IMG/VR virus record: IMGVR_UViG_3300026078_000036 | Coordinates: 1-49,658 of that record | Direction: 5' to 3' (one strand) | Length of the DNA stretch: 49,658 nt | Origin: a virus | In this document: in pieces, positions 17,171-26,199 of the stretch | How the letters are laid out: the number at the start of each line of letters is the position of its first letter | How positions within the stretch are numbered: position 1 is the stretch's first letter | Position numbers and translations under genes: made by a program | The notes under the pieces: model-generated | The model's database searches: none | Told to the model about the DNA's origin: nothing | Seen by the model: the letters and a program-made list of their open reading frames with translations, nothing else

Positions 17171-18457
17171 TTAAATACTTCCATAAGAAAGGCGTCTACC
17201 GTTATCATGCACCGGCAGGCACGATGCGTTAAATCCGCTGAAGTTAATATTAAGCGCCTGTAATTGCGCCAAATACTGCGAATAAAACGAACCTGACTTC
17301 TTATTTGGGTCCAGGTCAGCTAAGGCGAGCTTTTTAATTTTATCGCTTATAGCATTGCTCCTGGTATTGAACGCAATTTCGTTTAGTATATTAACGATAA
17401 TGCGAGAAGTGAGGCCGTCCGCGAACTCCTCTTTATGCTGAATAAAGAAGGGCGTAAGGTCACAGCCTACCGTAATACCTAAGTTGATACCGTAATTTGT
17501 ACCTGGGGCGTAGCTTATATACAACGGATCGAAAAGCTCACGGTCTACATTTATCCATTGCGCGGCCACCTCAAACGTGCCTATCTTAATGTATTTTGAC
17601 CAGCTATTAAAGGCGTCTATGTTGTAGGTCCCGCACTGTGCGCATGGCGCACGGCCGAAGTCCATTACGCGGGAAATCGCCTGCACGTTTACGGGTAGGT
17701 CATCTTCATAGTAACCCAGGTAAAACAGGCCCGTACTATCATAGTTTTTAGACAAGTACCCCATCATGACGTTGGATACATCGGTCCATTGAAAGTTACC
17801 GCCAGTATCCACGGCCACAGGTATTAACGAAATGGCCTCTATCTGTGAACTGTGATAAAGATAAAAGTTTATTGTCGCCGGGCCGTCACACTGGAAACCC
17901 ACCTGATTTAACGCGATGCCGATTTGCTCCGCCCTCACAATGGCTATTTCAAGCCCCACAAAGCGCCCCTTTTTGATTATGCGATCATTATATCCACCGA
18001 AGCCGTTATAAAGCCTCTGTGAATCTAAAAGCGACTTGCCCGCGTTTGTTAGCGTCTTTACCGTGGTTAAATCTGTCGCAAGCTGTGAAACAGCGCCATC
18101 ATATAGCCGCTGAATCCAATCGCTATAAGGGTCTGTCTTCTTCCAGTACGCGACATTTGTCGGGTCTGTATTAATCGGTACGTCCTCGATGGCCTTGTAA
18201 AGCGCACTGCTATACTGAACGATAGTTCCTTCGGCATAGGTTGAACCTGCACTATATACGGGGTAGGAAAAGCCCGCAAATTCAGGCGCTATATTCTGTA
18301 TGTTTTCCAGGGCCGCAAGTGGATGCGATCCCTGCACATATTTACCGGAAGATGATACGGTTAGCGACTGCGCGATCTTCATGTAAACCGGGTCGTCTGG
18401 TTGTCTGAAGCCCACAAGGCCCCGGAATGCCTGCTGAAGCTGTGGCGTGTTGATCAT
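17171..18457 (-). CDS. Putative neck/virion structural protein with carbohydrate-binding-like module
   Basis: A 428-residue protein following the major capsid gene. The ATG at 18457 is preferred because the longer frame to 18499 would translate through the terminator at 18486-18515. Residues of about 70-107 (YSAGSTYAEGTIVQYSSALY to YWKK) match the small aromatic repeat of type 5/12 carbohydrate-binding modules and similar phage decoration modules. The remainder is beta-rich with NINFSGFNASCLP near the C-terminus and a Cys pair (APCAQCGTYN). It may form part of the neck or decorate the capsid; no family name can be given with confidence. Confidence 0.6.
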   Translation of the reverse strand: MINTPQLQQAFRGLVGFRQPDDPVYMKIAQSLTVSSSGKYVQGSHPLAALENIQNIAPEFAGFSYPVYSAGSTYAEGTIVQYSSALYKAIEDVPINTDPTNVAYWKKTDPYSDWIQRLYDGAVSQLATDLTTVKTLTNAGKSLLDSQRLYNGFGGYNDRIIKKGRFVGLEIAIVRAEQIGIALNQVGFQCDGPATINFYLYHSSQIEAISLIPVAVDTGGNFQWTDVSNVMMGYLSKNYDSTGLFYLGYYEDDLPVNVQAISRVMDFGRAPCAQCGTYNIDAFNSWSKYIKIGTFEVAAQWINVDRELFDPLYISYAPGTNYGINLGITVGCDLTPFFIQHKEEFADGLTSRIIVNILNEIAFNTRSNAISDKIKKLALADLDPNKKSGSFYSQYLAQLQALNINFSGFNASCLPVHDNGRRLSYGSI

Positions 18458-18485
18458 AGCTTTTAATTTGAGTAAAGGTAAAATA

Positions 18486-18515
18486 AAAAAGCCCGGCACA
18501 TGGTCCGGGCTTTTT
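18486..18515. terminator. Bidirectional terminator after major capsid gene
   Basis: Perfect inverted repeat AAAAAGCCCGG (18486-18496) and CCGGGCTTTTT (18505-18515) with an 8-base loop, flanked by A and T runs. It lies just downstream of the capsid gene and would let capsid mRNA be made in excess over downstream tail genes. Confidence 0.88.
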
Positions 18516-18550
18516 AGGTTTTTATTAGGCTGGGTATTGCTGGCGATTGG

Positions 18551-19609
18551 TTAAGTAGTAGGCACCGCGTTTGCTATTTCAGCCTTCAGGATTGGGCCAA
18601 AGCGTCCCGCAGGGTTGCTGTTGTAGGCGGTCATAAATACAACATCGGTGCTAAACAGATAACCTTCTACTGCGGTGCCGGTCAAATGAGCCGTACCAGC
18701 GTGTAAGGCGGATTTGTCCGCGCAATTGCTGTAATACATGGAACCCACATTCAGGTTAACCAGCGGTAAGTAAACCTGCGCCCATTCGTGGCCGTCCCCT
18801 GTCTTACGGTTGGCGATGCTGTCCGGGTCGTTCCTGTTCTGCATGGCGACATAACCGTCAGGGATGCTGAATTGCGTGGATTTAACACCAGCACCATTTA
18901 ACAGTCTGTTGGTACCGTACCAGGTATACGGGTCAAACTGGAACGATTCATTAATACCGTTGCTTGTTCCCTGCGCTTGCAGACGGCGAATATTAGGCAT
19001 ACCTGAAGTACTGGTAACGATATTAATGTTGCCGTAGTAGTCCATCGTGTTGTGGATGGATTGCAGGTTATTGTAAAAATCCGCCTTCTCTTCGTCGCTC
19101 ACCTGTAAAGAGTTACCAATGTTAGGGTAATACGAGGTAATAGACGCAGGGAAGTACTGGTTGCGGTTTACATTCAGTGTGTTTACTGCGGCAGTATCCA
19201 GGGTGTCTGCGAACTTAATAAGGAACTCTTCCATCTTCCTGTCGAAATCGTCCCGGTACCCAACATCATTGTTATTGTACTGGGAAGGGATCATGGTAAA
19301 ACCATAAGCGTAAGTAACAAAGGTCAGTGTTACCAACTTGCTTGTGTTTTCGTTGTCAGGAACGGTACATGTGCGCTGATTGGTGATAACGACATTACCG
19401 GCATCCAATACGGGAACCTGGACCGTGTTACCCATCGACTTTTTGATGTTTTCGGTAACGGTTCTGGTTAAAATACTGTTCGGACGTTTGGTTTGTTCCT
19501 GGAAAAAGTCCAACGCACCGTAACGAGAACGGCGAACCTCGTTTTTATCTAAGGTCATCGCCTCGTATCTGTTGCGTAAGGGCTGCGTTAAGGTTGCTAC
19601 TAAAGACAT
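18551..19609 (-). CDS. Major capsid protein, HK97-like
   Basis: A 352-residue protein in the position, size and composition of a siphovirus major capsid protein. It follows a coiled-coil scaffold gene and precedes a strong terminator. The N-terminus has a helical arm (RNRYEAMTLDKNEVRRSRYGALDFFQEQ), then a beta section (TVQVPVLDAGNVVITNQRTC) and a spine-like region (FDRKMEEFLIKFADTLDTAAVNTLN near 125) characteristic of HK97-fold shells in Bacteroidota phages, and an EWAQVYLPL region. It is probably highly expressed: codon usage is even and the gene contains no copy of the TTGAGCTTT motif. The fold is inferred; the role is well supported by context. Confidence 0.82.
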   Translation of the reverse strand: MSLVATLTQPLRNRYEAMTLDKNEVRRSRYGALDFFQEQTKRPNSILTRTVTENIKKSMGNTVQVPVLDAGNVVITNQRTCTVPDNENTSKLVTLTFVTYAYGFTMIPSQYNNNDVGYRDDFDRKMEEFLIKFADTLDTAAVNTLNVNRNQYFPASITSYYPNIGNSLQVSDEEKADFYNNLQSIHNTMDYYGNINIVTSTSGMPNIRRLQAQGTSNGINESFQFDPYTWYGTNRLLNGAGVKSTQFSIPDGYVAMQNRNDPDSIANRKTGDGHEWAQVYLPLVNLNVGSMYYSNCADKSALHAGTAHLTGTAVEGYLFSTDVVFMTAYNSNPAGRFGPILKAEIANAVPTT

Positions 19610-19722
19610 TTTGTTTAAGTTTAAAGTTTAAAGTTATTGTTTGTTAGCAGCCTGCAAGCCCCTTTTGCCCTGCTATTTGTGCGCAATATAATTCATTACC
19701 TGGATACTGCCGGACCCGCCGA

Positions 19723-20643
19723 TTAGCGCATCGGCAACTCTTTGTATTTTTCCATCGCCTCTTTATACTCTTTGCTGTCAGAGGTTACGCCGATTCCGTA
19801 AAGGTAGTTGGATAGCTGAACCTGCGTTTTAACATCGGCAGGTAAAACGCCGTCCCACTTTTTCGCCTCGCCACTTCCTGCGGCCGCTGCTGCATCATCC
19901 TTTTTAGTGCCTGCACCTTCCAGCTTCTTACCTTCATCTAACAAGGGCTTGATCTTGTCGGCGACGTATTCATCTACCGACATAGGCGCGAACTTAGCAT
20001 TAAGCATAACGGTTTTACCGTCATCCTGAAGCAGTGTAACTGTACCGTCGTCCTGAATTTTGTAACGCTTCTGAACGTCCGCAATGATATTGCTTTCGTA
20101 CATTTCGGCCATTTCCTTAGGAATGGTAGATTTATACGCTGCACGGTGCGGGGAGAGCGCCTTTTCAATAGTGTGAAGACTGCGCGTATTATTTAGCTCA
20201 ATCTGCGCGGCGGTGAGCTTGTCGCTATACTCGCCTTTCGTTTTTTCGATCTGCTGTTCGAGTGCTGCAATACGCTGTTTGTCCAATTCAGATGTACCGC
20301 CTTTTTCTTTTAAGGTGGTGATCTGTTTTTCCAGCTCCGTAACCGATTCCAGCTTCTTTGCGACCGCCGTCTTCAGGTAGTCGTAGTACTTCATGTTGGA
20401 ATCTGACTTTTTGATTCCGGTAAGCGCCTCTACATCTTTTTCGATGTTGTCGGCGAACTCCTTAGTCTTAACGCCGATAACGTTAGCCTCGTAGTTCTTT
20501 AAATACGTTTGATGGTCCGCATCCGGCATTACATGCCATTTTTGAGCGGTCAGGTGACCGGAAACAGTTTTCAAAAGTTCCGGGTTTGCTGTCGTTGCTG
20601 CTGCGAATTCTTCAGCAGTAAACGTGTTGTCTGTAAGTGCCAT
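19723..20643 (-). CDS. Scaffolding protein
   Basis: A 306-residue acidic protein with a long coiled coil at about residues 85-150 (ESVTELEKQITTLKEKGG and on to QQIEKTKGEYSDKLTAAQ), an alanine-rich linker (DDAAAAAGSGEAKKWDG near 250), and a short basic C-terminal segment. This is the usual plan of phage capsid scaffolds, which guide shell assembly and leave before or during DNA entry. The gene lies directly upstream of the capsid gene. No protease motif is evident. Confidence 0.75.
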   Translation of the reverse strand: MALTDNTFTAEEFAAATTANPELLKTVSGHLTAQKWHVMPDADHQTYLKNYEANVIGVKTKEFADNIEKDVEALTGIKKSDSNMKYYDYLKTAVAKKLESVTELEKQITTLKEKGGTSELDKQRIAALEQQIEKTKGEYSDKLTAAQIELNNTRSLHTIEKALSPHRAAYKSTIPKEMAEMYESNIIADVQKRYKIQDDGTVTLLQDDGKTVMLNAKFAPMSVDEYVADKIKPLLDEGKKLEGAGTKKDDAAAAAGSGEAKKWDGVLPADVKTQVQLSNYLYGIGVTSDSKEYKEAMEKYKELPMR

Positions 20644-20690
20644 AAGTAAGCCCCTTTTACTTGTTTATAATTGGTTGTTTGAATACGTTG

Positions 20691-21290
20691 TTATTTGGCT
20701 TCGTCCTGCTTTTCTTTGATCAGGTCTTTAAGCTCCGCTACAGTTACCGCAGGGTCGGGCGCTACGCCAAAAGTTGCGGTGTATAATTCGGTAAGCTCCG
20801 CTTTGTTCATGCTGGAAAGAGATTTTACAGCGGGTGCGGAAGTGTTGCCGCCTTCGCCAGTACCAGCACCGGTGCCAATATTGCCGTCTTCGCCTGGACC
20901 GTTAACGAAAGACGCGCCCGGTGGTGGTGTCAGCCCTGAAGCGTGGCCGCCTTGCCCCTGCTCTTCTGCGATCCTTTGCAGGTTTTCTTCGCGCATCTTT
21001 TTTAAAGATGTTATGGTAGGGTCTTCCGGCATGTGCAGTATAGTAACTTTCATACCGGTAAAAGCTCCGTCACTTTCGAGCTTTTTAAATTCAGCATAGC
21101 TAAATGTATTAGTCTGGACAACATGTTCTGGAGCGCCCGTATTACGGTTAAACTGTGCTGTAAAATACTCAACATGCACTAAATGCTGTTCAATCTCCGG
21201 GATCATGTGTTCGCGGCCAGTCTTTTCATTTCGGTTTGCAGGTACGAACACTTGTTCGCCCATCTGCTGCTGGTATTTAAGCTCCTTCAT
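20691..21290 (-). CDS. Head-module protein with C-terminal SAP/LEM-like motif
   Basis: A protein of 199 residues from the ATG at 21290 (14-base overlap with portal end); an alternative ATG at 21335 would add 15 residues. The first half is charged with short beta strands, the centre is a glycine/proline-rich disordered linker (GLTPPPGASFVNGPGEDGN and more) and the last 35 residues (SSMNKAELTELYTATFGV ... VAELKDLI) resemble the small helical SAP/HeH/LEM motifs that bind nucleic acid or other proteins. Such proteins are common next to portal or scaffold genes in Bacteroidota phages. Exact role unknown. Confidence 0.6.
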   Translation of the reverse strand: MKELKYQQQMGEQVFVPANRNEKTGREHMIPEIEQHLVHVEYFTAQFNRNTGAPEHVVQTNTFSYAEFKKLESDGAFTGMKVTILHMPEDPTITSLKKMREENLQRIAEEQGQGGHASGLTPPPGASFVNGPGEDGNIGTGAGTGEGGNTSAPAVKSLSSMNKAELTELYTATFGVAPDPAVTVAELKDLIKEKQDEAK

Positions 21291-23034
21291 TTCCAGGTGG
21301 CTCAAGTTGTGGCTTTGGATTCTTTTCTTTAGCATAATCGTTTAATTTTTGTTGGATGATGTTTATTTTTTGCGCCGGGTTGATCATCCCACCAAAGGCG
21401 ACGATGTTCGTATTTTCCCGTTCAAATCGTTGAATAAAGGTAGTAAAGTTAATTTTAATGGTGTATCCCACAGGGTCAATGGTCGGTATCTGCGCGGCCG
21501 CCATCTGCATAATGGTAAGGTCCGGGTATGGTTCCAGTTGCGCCAGTATTTGCGAGCGCTGAAGCTGATCCGGGTTGTTCTTATTCCTGGTCCGGTTAAG
21601 CTGCTCCCGTATCTGCGTAGTATAGTACATAGGCAGGCCCGCTGCCACAGCGTCTTTATACTCCGCTGTAATGATAGCCTCGCTTTTCAGATAGTGTTCC
21701 GTTCCAAAGCTCACGATGGCGCGTATAAAGTTTTCATCGTAACGCAGTCGGCACGCCGTTTCCAGGATAAATTTATATGACACTTCGATAGGGCGCTGTG
21801 TCTTCATGATCACGTTGTCCTTGCTCTCGAAGTTGGCCGCCACCTGATTTTCGTTAACGGCTTTATTGGCAAGGCTTTCGCCGTCCCATCCGACACAGTT
21901 TAGGAAGACTTCATCTTCCAATCGCTGAAGCTCCTTAACGCACCATTCTAACTGCGCGGTCGGTATCTCTATAACCTTAATCGGGTTACTCATTTGGTCG
22001 AATTGCTCGTTATCCGCAGGCGCAGGAACGGTAAGGACCGTACCAGGACCCATGAAGTTTTTGGCGGAGCAATGCGGACATTTTTCTACTTTAACGACAT
22101 AGTCTTCAGCCTGGGTTGACGGTCCATTCGTAATGGAAATATACCCGTATTCGCATTGGTTGCCCCATTGGTCCCTATAGTTACACTTTTGATCGTAACT
22201 AACTATAATCGGCCAGCTACCGTACATGTCGAAATATTTCTTTGAGGTACGCCAAAACAACAACCAGTCCAGCTTTGAAAGCGACTTCGTGATCGGACCC
22301 TTTTTGTTCACTCCCTTACTTCCCTTTATAGGAACCGCCCAAAAAGAACATGCCGGGCAATAGCCCAGCCCGTGTGCAACCTCTCCGCCCTCAATCAGGG
22401 CGAAGTCTGTAGCATTATCGACACGTTCAAACACACGATAATAGTCATCGTCAATAACAATCATTCGATTGTGTCCCTGTTTGTACGTCAGATACTCGAC
22501 AGTCCCTTTGTCGGCTATATCAACGTCCCTAACAGACCAGATGGATAGCTGCACATAATAAGGCTCCGGGCGCGGCGTGCTTTGGGTCTTCGGCAAATCC
22601 ACTACAAGGAAGTCATTAATTCCCGTTTTCATGGCATCCAGTGCGACTTCGTCGAAGTCCTGGGCAAACCCCGTTTTCTGAACGAATTCGGCGTAGTCCT
22701 GGGCGAATTTATCGTCCACGAAATCAACCTTTATAATTCGATCTTCAGCCGTGAACACTTTACTAAGCTCGTCGAATATGGATTCGGTAGACTCCACTGT
22801 TTCGATCGGCAGCTGCGTAAGTTGCTTATATCTGATGAACTTATCGTTGGGCAACAGCTGTTCCGCAAACCGATAATGATCGTTTAGAGCAATCATCGGC
22901 ATGTCTGAAGGCGTTGTTATAGGTTCACAGTGGAACGTTAACCGGCTCGTTTGCCTTTGCGCCTTTTCGATATTAGCCTTGTTCTTCGGCTGCTGTATTG
23001 TTTGCAGTGCCTCTGCTGCTGATAATGACGCCAT
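21277..23034 (-). CDS. Portal protein with cysteine-rich insertion
   Basis: A 585-residue protein in the portal position, between the large terminase and scaffold. Portal proteins form the dodecameric DNA channel at one capsid vertex. Length, helical C-terminal half (residues 380-560), and a stretch with AVNENQVAANFESKDN near 405, typical of portals, support this. Unusual are two Cys-x-x-Cys pairs (CPAC at 226-229, CPHC at 319-322) and Cys284 and Cys294 in a segment near residues 220-325 that looks like a zinc-binding insertion. The ATG at 23034 overlaps the preceding small gene by 62 bases. Confidence 0.75.
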   Translation of the reverse strand: MASLSAAEALQTIQQPKNKANIEKAQRQTSRLTFHCEPITTPSDMPMIALNDHYRFAEQLLPNDKFIRYKQLTQLPIETVESTESIFDELSKVFTAEDRIIKVDFVDDKFAQDYAEFVQKTGFAQDFDEVALDAMKTGINDFLVVDLPKTQSTPRPEPYYVQLSIWSVRDVDIADKGTVEYLTYKQGHNRMIVIDDDYYRVFERVDNATDFALIEGGEVAHGLGYCPACSFWAVPIKGSKGVNKKGPITKSLSKLDWLLFWRTSKKYFDMYGSWPIIVSYDQKCNYRDQWGNQCEYGYISITNGPSTQAEDYVVKVEKCPHCSAKNFMGPGTVLTVPAPADNEQFDQMSNPIKVIEIPTAQLEWCVKELQRLEDEVFLNCVGWDGESLANKAVNENQVAANFESKDNVIMKTQRPIEVSYKFILETACRLRYDENFIRAIVSFGTEHYLKSEAIITAEYKDAVAAGLPMYYTTQIREQLNRTRNKNNPDQLQRSQILAQLEPYPDLTIMQMAAAQIPTIDPVGYTIKINFTTFIQRFERENTNIVAFGGMINPAQKINIIQQKLNDYAKEKNPKPQLEPPGNEGA

Positions 23035-23182
23035 CTTTAAAGCTCAATTTTGTATCCGTCAGCTCCCAGCGGTCGCCCTCTTTGAGCTTTAGGGTATCGT
23101 TAAGTGTTAAAATCCGTTCGGCGTGCGACTTTTCAAAAGGTCGCACGCCCAAAATCGGATTTTTAAGTTTGATAATCGCCAT
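22973..23182 (-). CDS. Small hypothetical head-module protein
   Basis: A 69-residue protein (start ATG at 23182, two bases after its neighbour's stop) whose 3' end overlaps the portal start by 62 bases. It has a basic N-terminus (IIKLKNPILGVRPFEKSHAER) and beta-type segments. Overlap and tight packing support that it is real, but with no family match its role is unknown; a small connector or decoration protein is possible. Confidence 0.5.
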   Translation of the reverse strand: MAIIKLKNPILGVRPFEKSHAERILTLNDTLKLKEGDRWELTDTKLSFKDGVIISSRGTANNTAAEEQG

Positions 23183-23184
23183 AA

Positions 23185-23829
23185 TCAGGTGGTTGTTACG
23201 TTCACCAGCGCGGTAAGCGGGTTAAAGTTAGGTTTTACTACCTGTAAATAACGGTCCCATCCCTCGATAAGATCACCGGAGAAAGGCGTAATATTAGGCG
23301 CGTTAAACCCTTCAGAACCTACCGAACCAATGCGCCAGTTATACCAGTCGATACCGCCGATAATATTACTTTCCGGCATGGTATAAAAGATATATCCGTC
23401 TTTGTTGACCATCATAGCCTGAAGGCCAGTAACGCCAACAGCGGACGGCAGGGAAAACTGCGTGAGCTTTTCCATGTCCAGCTTAGGACGGGACGGCAGG
23501 TTGCGGAATCCACCCGCAGCGGTCACAGTGCCTTCACCGTTATACTCACGGATACCGTTAAAGGTGCTGTTGTCGTTGCCGCCAGTGGTCAGCGGTTCGG
23601 ACTGCGGAATGGTGAAGCCTGCAAAAATCGGCGTGGTCACAATGCGCGTGTCATCGTTGGCCGATAAAAACGGCGTCCAGGTAGCCAACAACTTCATAGC
23701 GTCAGCATTGGCGAAATTTGGGCCGCCCGATTGGAAAAGCAATAGCTTTACGATCTGATCGAACCGGAACGGGCAGGACGCCGGAGTAATTGGCGTTAAT
23801 GAGCCGGGTAACGGACAAGTTAAAAACAT
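23185..23829 (-). CDS. Virion protein, candidate major tail (tube) protein
   Basis: A 214-residue beta-rich protein with an N-terminal CPLPGSLTPITPASCPFRF stretch and a regular pattern of short strands and glycine loops (FAGFTIPQSEPLTTGGNDN, GEGTVTAAGGFRNLPS). It is encoded between terminase and portal. No gene in the usual tail-tube position is recognisable in this window, and this protein has a size and composition suitable for a tube protein, so I propose it by elimination. Alternatively it is a head decoration protein. No enzymatic motif is present. Confidence 0.55.
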   Translation of the reverse strand: MFLTCPLPGSLTPITPASCPFRFDQIVKLLLFQSGGPNFANADAMKLLATWTPFLSANDDTRIVTTPIFAGFTIPQSEPLTTGGNDNSTFNGIREYNGEGTVTAAGGFRNLPSRPKLDMEKLTQFSLPSAVGVTGLQAMMVNKDGYIFYTMPESNIIGGIDWYNWRIGSVGSEGFNAPNITPFSGDLIEGWDRYLQVVKPNFNPLTALVNVTTT

Positions 23830-23927
23830 TTGTATTAGTTTTAAAAGTTATCAATATTCGATCAGTCGCGGCCCCTTTGCGGTTGATCTATAAACAAAAG
23901 TAATATAATACTTTGAACGGAACGGCC

Positions 23928-25493
23928 CTAACGATACACCGGGCCATTTACAACAGTCATGCCGGTGCCATCATGCGGCACAAGCTCGAACAGCTCGCGC
24001 ATCATCCAACAGTCCAGGAAGTCCGGGGACATGGTCAATATCTCCTTTTGCTCTTCCTTACTGTTAAGGCCGTGCTTATATCCCTTGTCCCATTTACCGG
24101 ACTTCTTAATGGCCCGCATTTGAGCTTTAACGAGGTCCCGAATATCGTAAACCTTTGGTCCGATTTTAACCTGGACGGAGTATTTGCCCTTTACATTGGC
24201 GTCATCGAACACCAGCACCGTTTCAGGGTTGATGTTGGCCCGGAATTGCCCGTTATTTACCCTTGCGGCAAAACGGTAGTAACATTGAGCTTTGAAGTTC
24301 TCGAAATCCTCTTTTATGCGGGTATCCGGGTCCCGAACCGGTTTAGCCCCGTTCCTGAAGGCGCGATACTCGCCCACCTTAGCCGTGCCGCCGCCGACGC
24401 CGTCCGCATCAATGGCCGTGTTGCACTTCATAACAGAAAACTTAGCCCGCAGGCGCTCTATTTCGCCTATGAGGTCATGAATATCAGACTTTTTAAACAC
24501 GCTCATATGGATAATTTCCCAGCCTTTCCAGACGGTTATAACTGCGAGGTCACGGCCAAAACGGGCCGCATCTACCGTAATATAACGTTTCGGATTCGGC
24601 AGTAATTCCGGGTAATTCGTGAAGATGTTCGGAATAGCCTGATAATCGAAAAGACAAAGATCGTCTGGTTTAAACAACCAGTTGCCGTGTAACAGTTGGC
24701 GCTGCAATTCGGCAGGTAAGGAGCGAAGGCCGCCTAAATAGGCCGGGTCTTTCTTCATTAAGATGAGGTTATCCCACAGCTTACCGGGGATAAAAGTAAC
24801 ACTGCGCACCTGATTTTTATCGTCTATCGGCACGCCGTTAAACTCGCCGAACAGGTGCGGGGCCTTCTCCTTAACCTCTACAACGCTATCACCCCATATA
24901 TAAACATCATTATCACGAAGGAAGTAGCGCAGTTTGCCTGCGCGTTCTGGTATCGGGTCGCCCGTAATGGGGTCGATCCACCATTCAATAAAACGAGCCA
25001 CCCAGCTGTTAGGGTCAGGGTTACATGTGGCCCTGACATAAGGTTTTACCCCGCAGGTTGTACGGTTACGGGACACCATATAAAAGAACTGGGCTTCTGT
25101 GAAGTGCGTAAGCTCGTCAAAGGCGATATATGGAATCTGTGCGCCCTGGTAGTTTAGTACGTCGCTGTCGTGCTGCAAGTGGGAAAACTTCATCTTTGCG
25201 CCGGACGGGAATTTCCATTCCAGAACCGTTTCACGGGCCTTTGCACCACAATACGGGTATATCTCCCCGGAAGTGTCCCATAGGCCGCCTTCGTTGCGGA
25301 TCATTGGCGTTTCACGCCTGAAGATCAGGCCGCCGAACCGCTTGTTATTGATGTGCCGCAGGGCTTCAAAGCAGAGTAACCACGACTTACCGGAACCGGC
25401 CGCGCCGCCTAAAATAGCTATATCCGCAGATGTTGCCATCGCGTCTTCCTGGAATCCCGGCTGCGGCCTTAATATCAGAACGTCATCACCCAT
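23928..25493 (-). CDS. terL: Terminase large subunit
   Basis: A 521-residue packaging motor: N-terminal ATPase and C-terminal nuclease. Walker A is GGAAGSGKS at residues 29-37, Walker B PYIAFDE with D126 and E127, and a coupling motif RATCNPDP near 154. Nuclease acidic residues are visible at VDAARFGRDLA (D308 and D315), AIDADGVGGG (D362/D364) and SPDFLDCW near the C-terminus. It acts with the small subunit encoded 8.4 kb away at 33931. The terminator at 25521-25538 separates it from the upstream gene, and a possible -7 box TATTTTTG lies just before its start. Confidence 0.95.
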   Translation of the reverse strand: MGDDVLILRPQPGFQEDAMATSADIAILGGAAGSGKSWLLCFEALRHINNKRFGGLIFRRETPMIRNEGGLWDTSGEIYPYCGAKARETVLEWKFPSGAKMKFSHLQHDSDVLNYQGAQIPYIAFDELTHFTEAQFFYMVSRNRTTCGVKPYVRATCNPDPNSWVARFIEWWIDPITGDPIPERAGKLRYFLRDNDVYIWGDSVVEVKEKAPHLFGEFNGVPIDDKNQVRSVTFIPGKLWDNLILMKKDPAYLGGLRSLPAELQRQLLHGNWLFKPDDLCLFDYQAIPNIFTNYPELLPNPKRYITVDAARFGRDLAVITVWKGWEIIHMSVFKKSDIHDLIGEIERLRAKFSVMKCNTAIDADGVGGGTAKVGEYRAFRNGAKPVRDPDTRIKEDFENFKAQCYYRFAARVNNGQFRANINPETVLVFDDANVKGKYSVQVKIGPKVYDIRDLVKAQMRAIKKSGKWDKGYKHGLNSKEEQKEILTMSPDFLDCWMMRELFELVPHDGTGMTVVNGPVYR

Positions 25494-25520
25494 ATGAACA
25501 AAAATAAGGTAAAATAAAAA

Positions 25521-25543
25521 CCCGCCAGGAATGGCGGGTATAA
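25521..25543 (-). terminator. Terminator upstream of terL
   Basis: Stem CCCGCCA (25521-25527) / TGGCGGG (25532-25538) with a short loop, followed in the leftward direction by a T-rich run. It would end or attenuate transcripts of the small gene at 25570 before terL, so terL likely has its own promoter or relies on read-through. Confidence 0.8.
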
Positions 25544-25569
25544 TTCAAGAAAACAATGTACATAAAAAG

Positions 25570-25836
25570 TTATTCGGCGTCTTCGTCATCTAATTGCGCG
25601 TCCTGCACGACCGCTGTAGCCTCGTTTTCATTGTCCCAGTGGCCTACAATCTGATCTTCCGTCACATCGAACGTTGCGCCGCCAGTGGTCAGCACTTCAT
25701 AATGTTGACTTCCCTTGTCGGCAACAAGGCGTTTAATAGTACCTTTAATGGCCTCGCCTGTTTCTGCGCTGGCGGGCGTTGTTAAGACAAAAAGGACCTT
25801 CGTGTCGAAGGCTTGTTTAAATTCAATTGAGTGCAT
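25570..25836 (-). CDS. Small acidic hypothetical protein, first late gene
   Basis: An 88-residue protein from the ATG at 25836; a longer frame reaches 25872. It has beta segments with TKVLFVLTTPASAETGEAIKG and a VTEDQIVGHW motif, then an acidic tail ending in LDDEDAE. The composition resembles small DNA-mimic or decoration proteins, but no family is recognised. It lies behind a roughly 220-base leader region and before a terminator, so it is probably transcribed separately and strongly. Confidence 0.6.
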   Translation of the reverse strand: MHSIEFKQAFDTKVLFVLTTPASAETGEAIKGTIKRLVADKGSQHYEVLTTGGATFDVTEDQIVGHWDNENEATAVVQDAQLDDEDAE

Positions 25837-26065
25837 CGCTTTTGTTTTTATAGTGATTAAATGAAAGCTCAAAAAATAAACGGCGTTGTTTCGTTACATT
25901 CAGACATGAAGTCAGTGAAAGCAGCTTTATTTCACTTATAAAATTGATCTTCCGCATGCCGTGTAAGGTGCGCTGTCCAGCCGTTTAAATCCTCATACGG
26001 AGAAGCCCCCGAGCTGCCGCATTATGTCCGCCAGTATACTTGAAGCAGCTATCAAACGAACGTAA

Positions 26066-26097
26066 TAAAGATAAGCAAATATATTTGAAATAAAAAA
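26066..26097 (-). promoter_or_regulatory. Candidate late promoter with one operator half-site
   Basis: Minus-strand TATCTTTA at 26066-26073 with a single CAAATATATTTG palindrome at 26076-26087 inside the spacer. The -33 region is T-rich but lacks a clean TTTG, unlike the other promoters here. If used, it would drive the leftward late genes starting at 25836. A weaker promoter under different control would fit late expression that needs an activator. Confidence 0.4.
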
Positions 26098-26124
26098 CCC
26101 TTCGTCCTCATAAAACGAAGGGCT
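26094..26124 (-). terminator. Terminator, leftward
   Basis: Perfect 8-bp stem CCCTTCGT (26098-26105) / ACGAAGGG (26115-26122), with a run of six A residues on the plus strand that becomes a U-run in the leftward transcript. It isolates the late module from the upstream early cluster. Confidence 0.88.
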
Positions 26125-26199
26125 ACAATACCGGAGCAGGGCGCAATATTAGTAGGATAAAGCGCGACGTAGCAGTCCCCGTGTAGTGCATGACAAATA

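Noticed and set aside
18458-18499. Upstream extension of the neck protein
   Set aside because: Would translate through a perfect terminator hairpin.
26125-26199. 23-codon frame (leftward, beginning MHYTGTATS) and tRNA-like element between two terminators
   Set aside because: Too short and hydrophobic without coding support, and no cloverleaf could be drawn; only the interval is reported as a finding.
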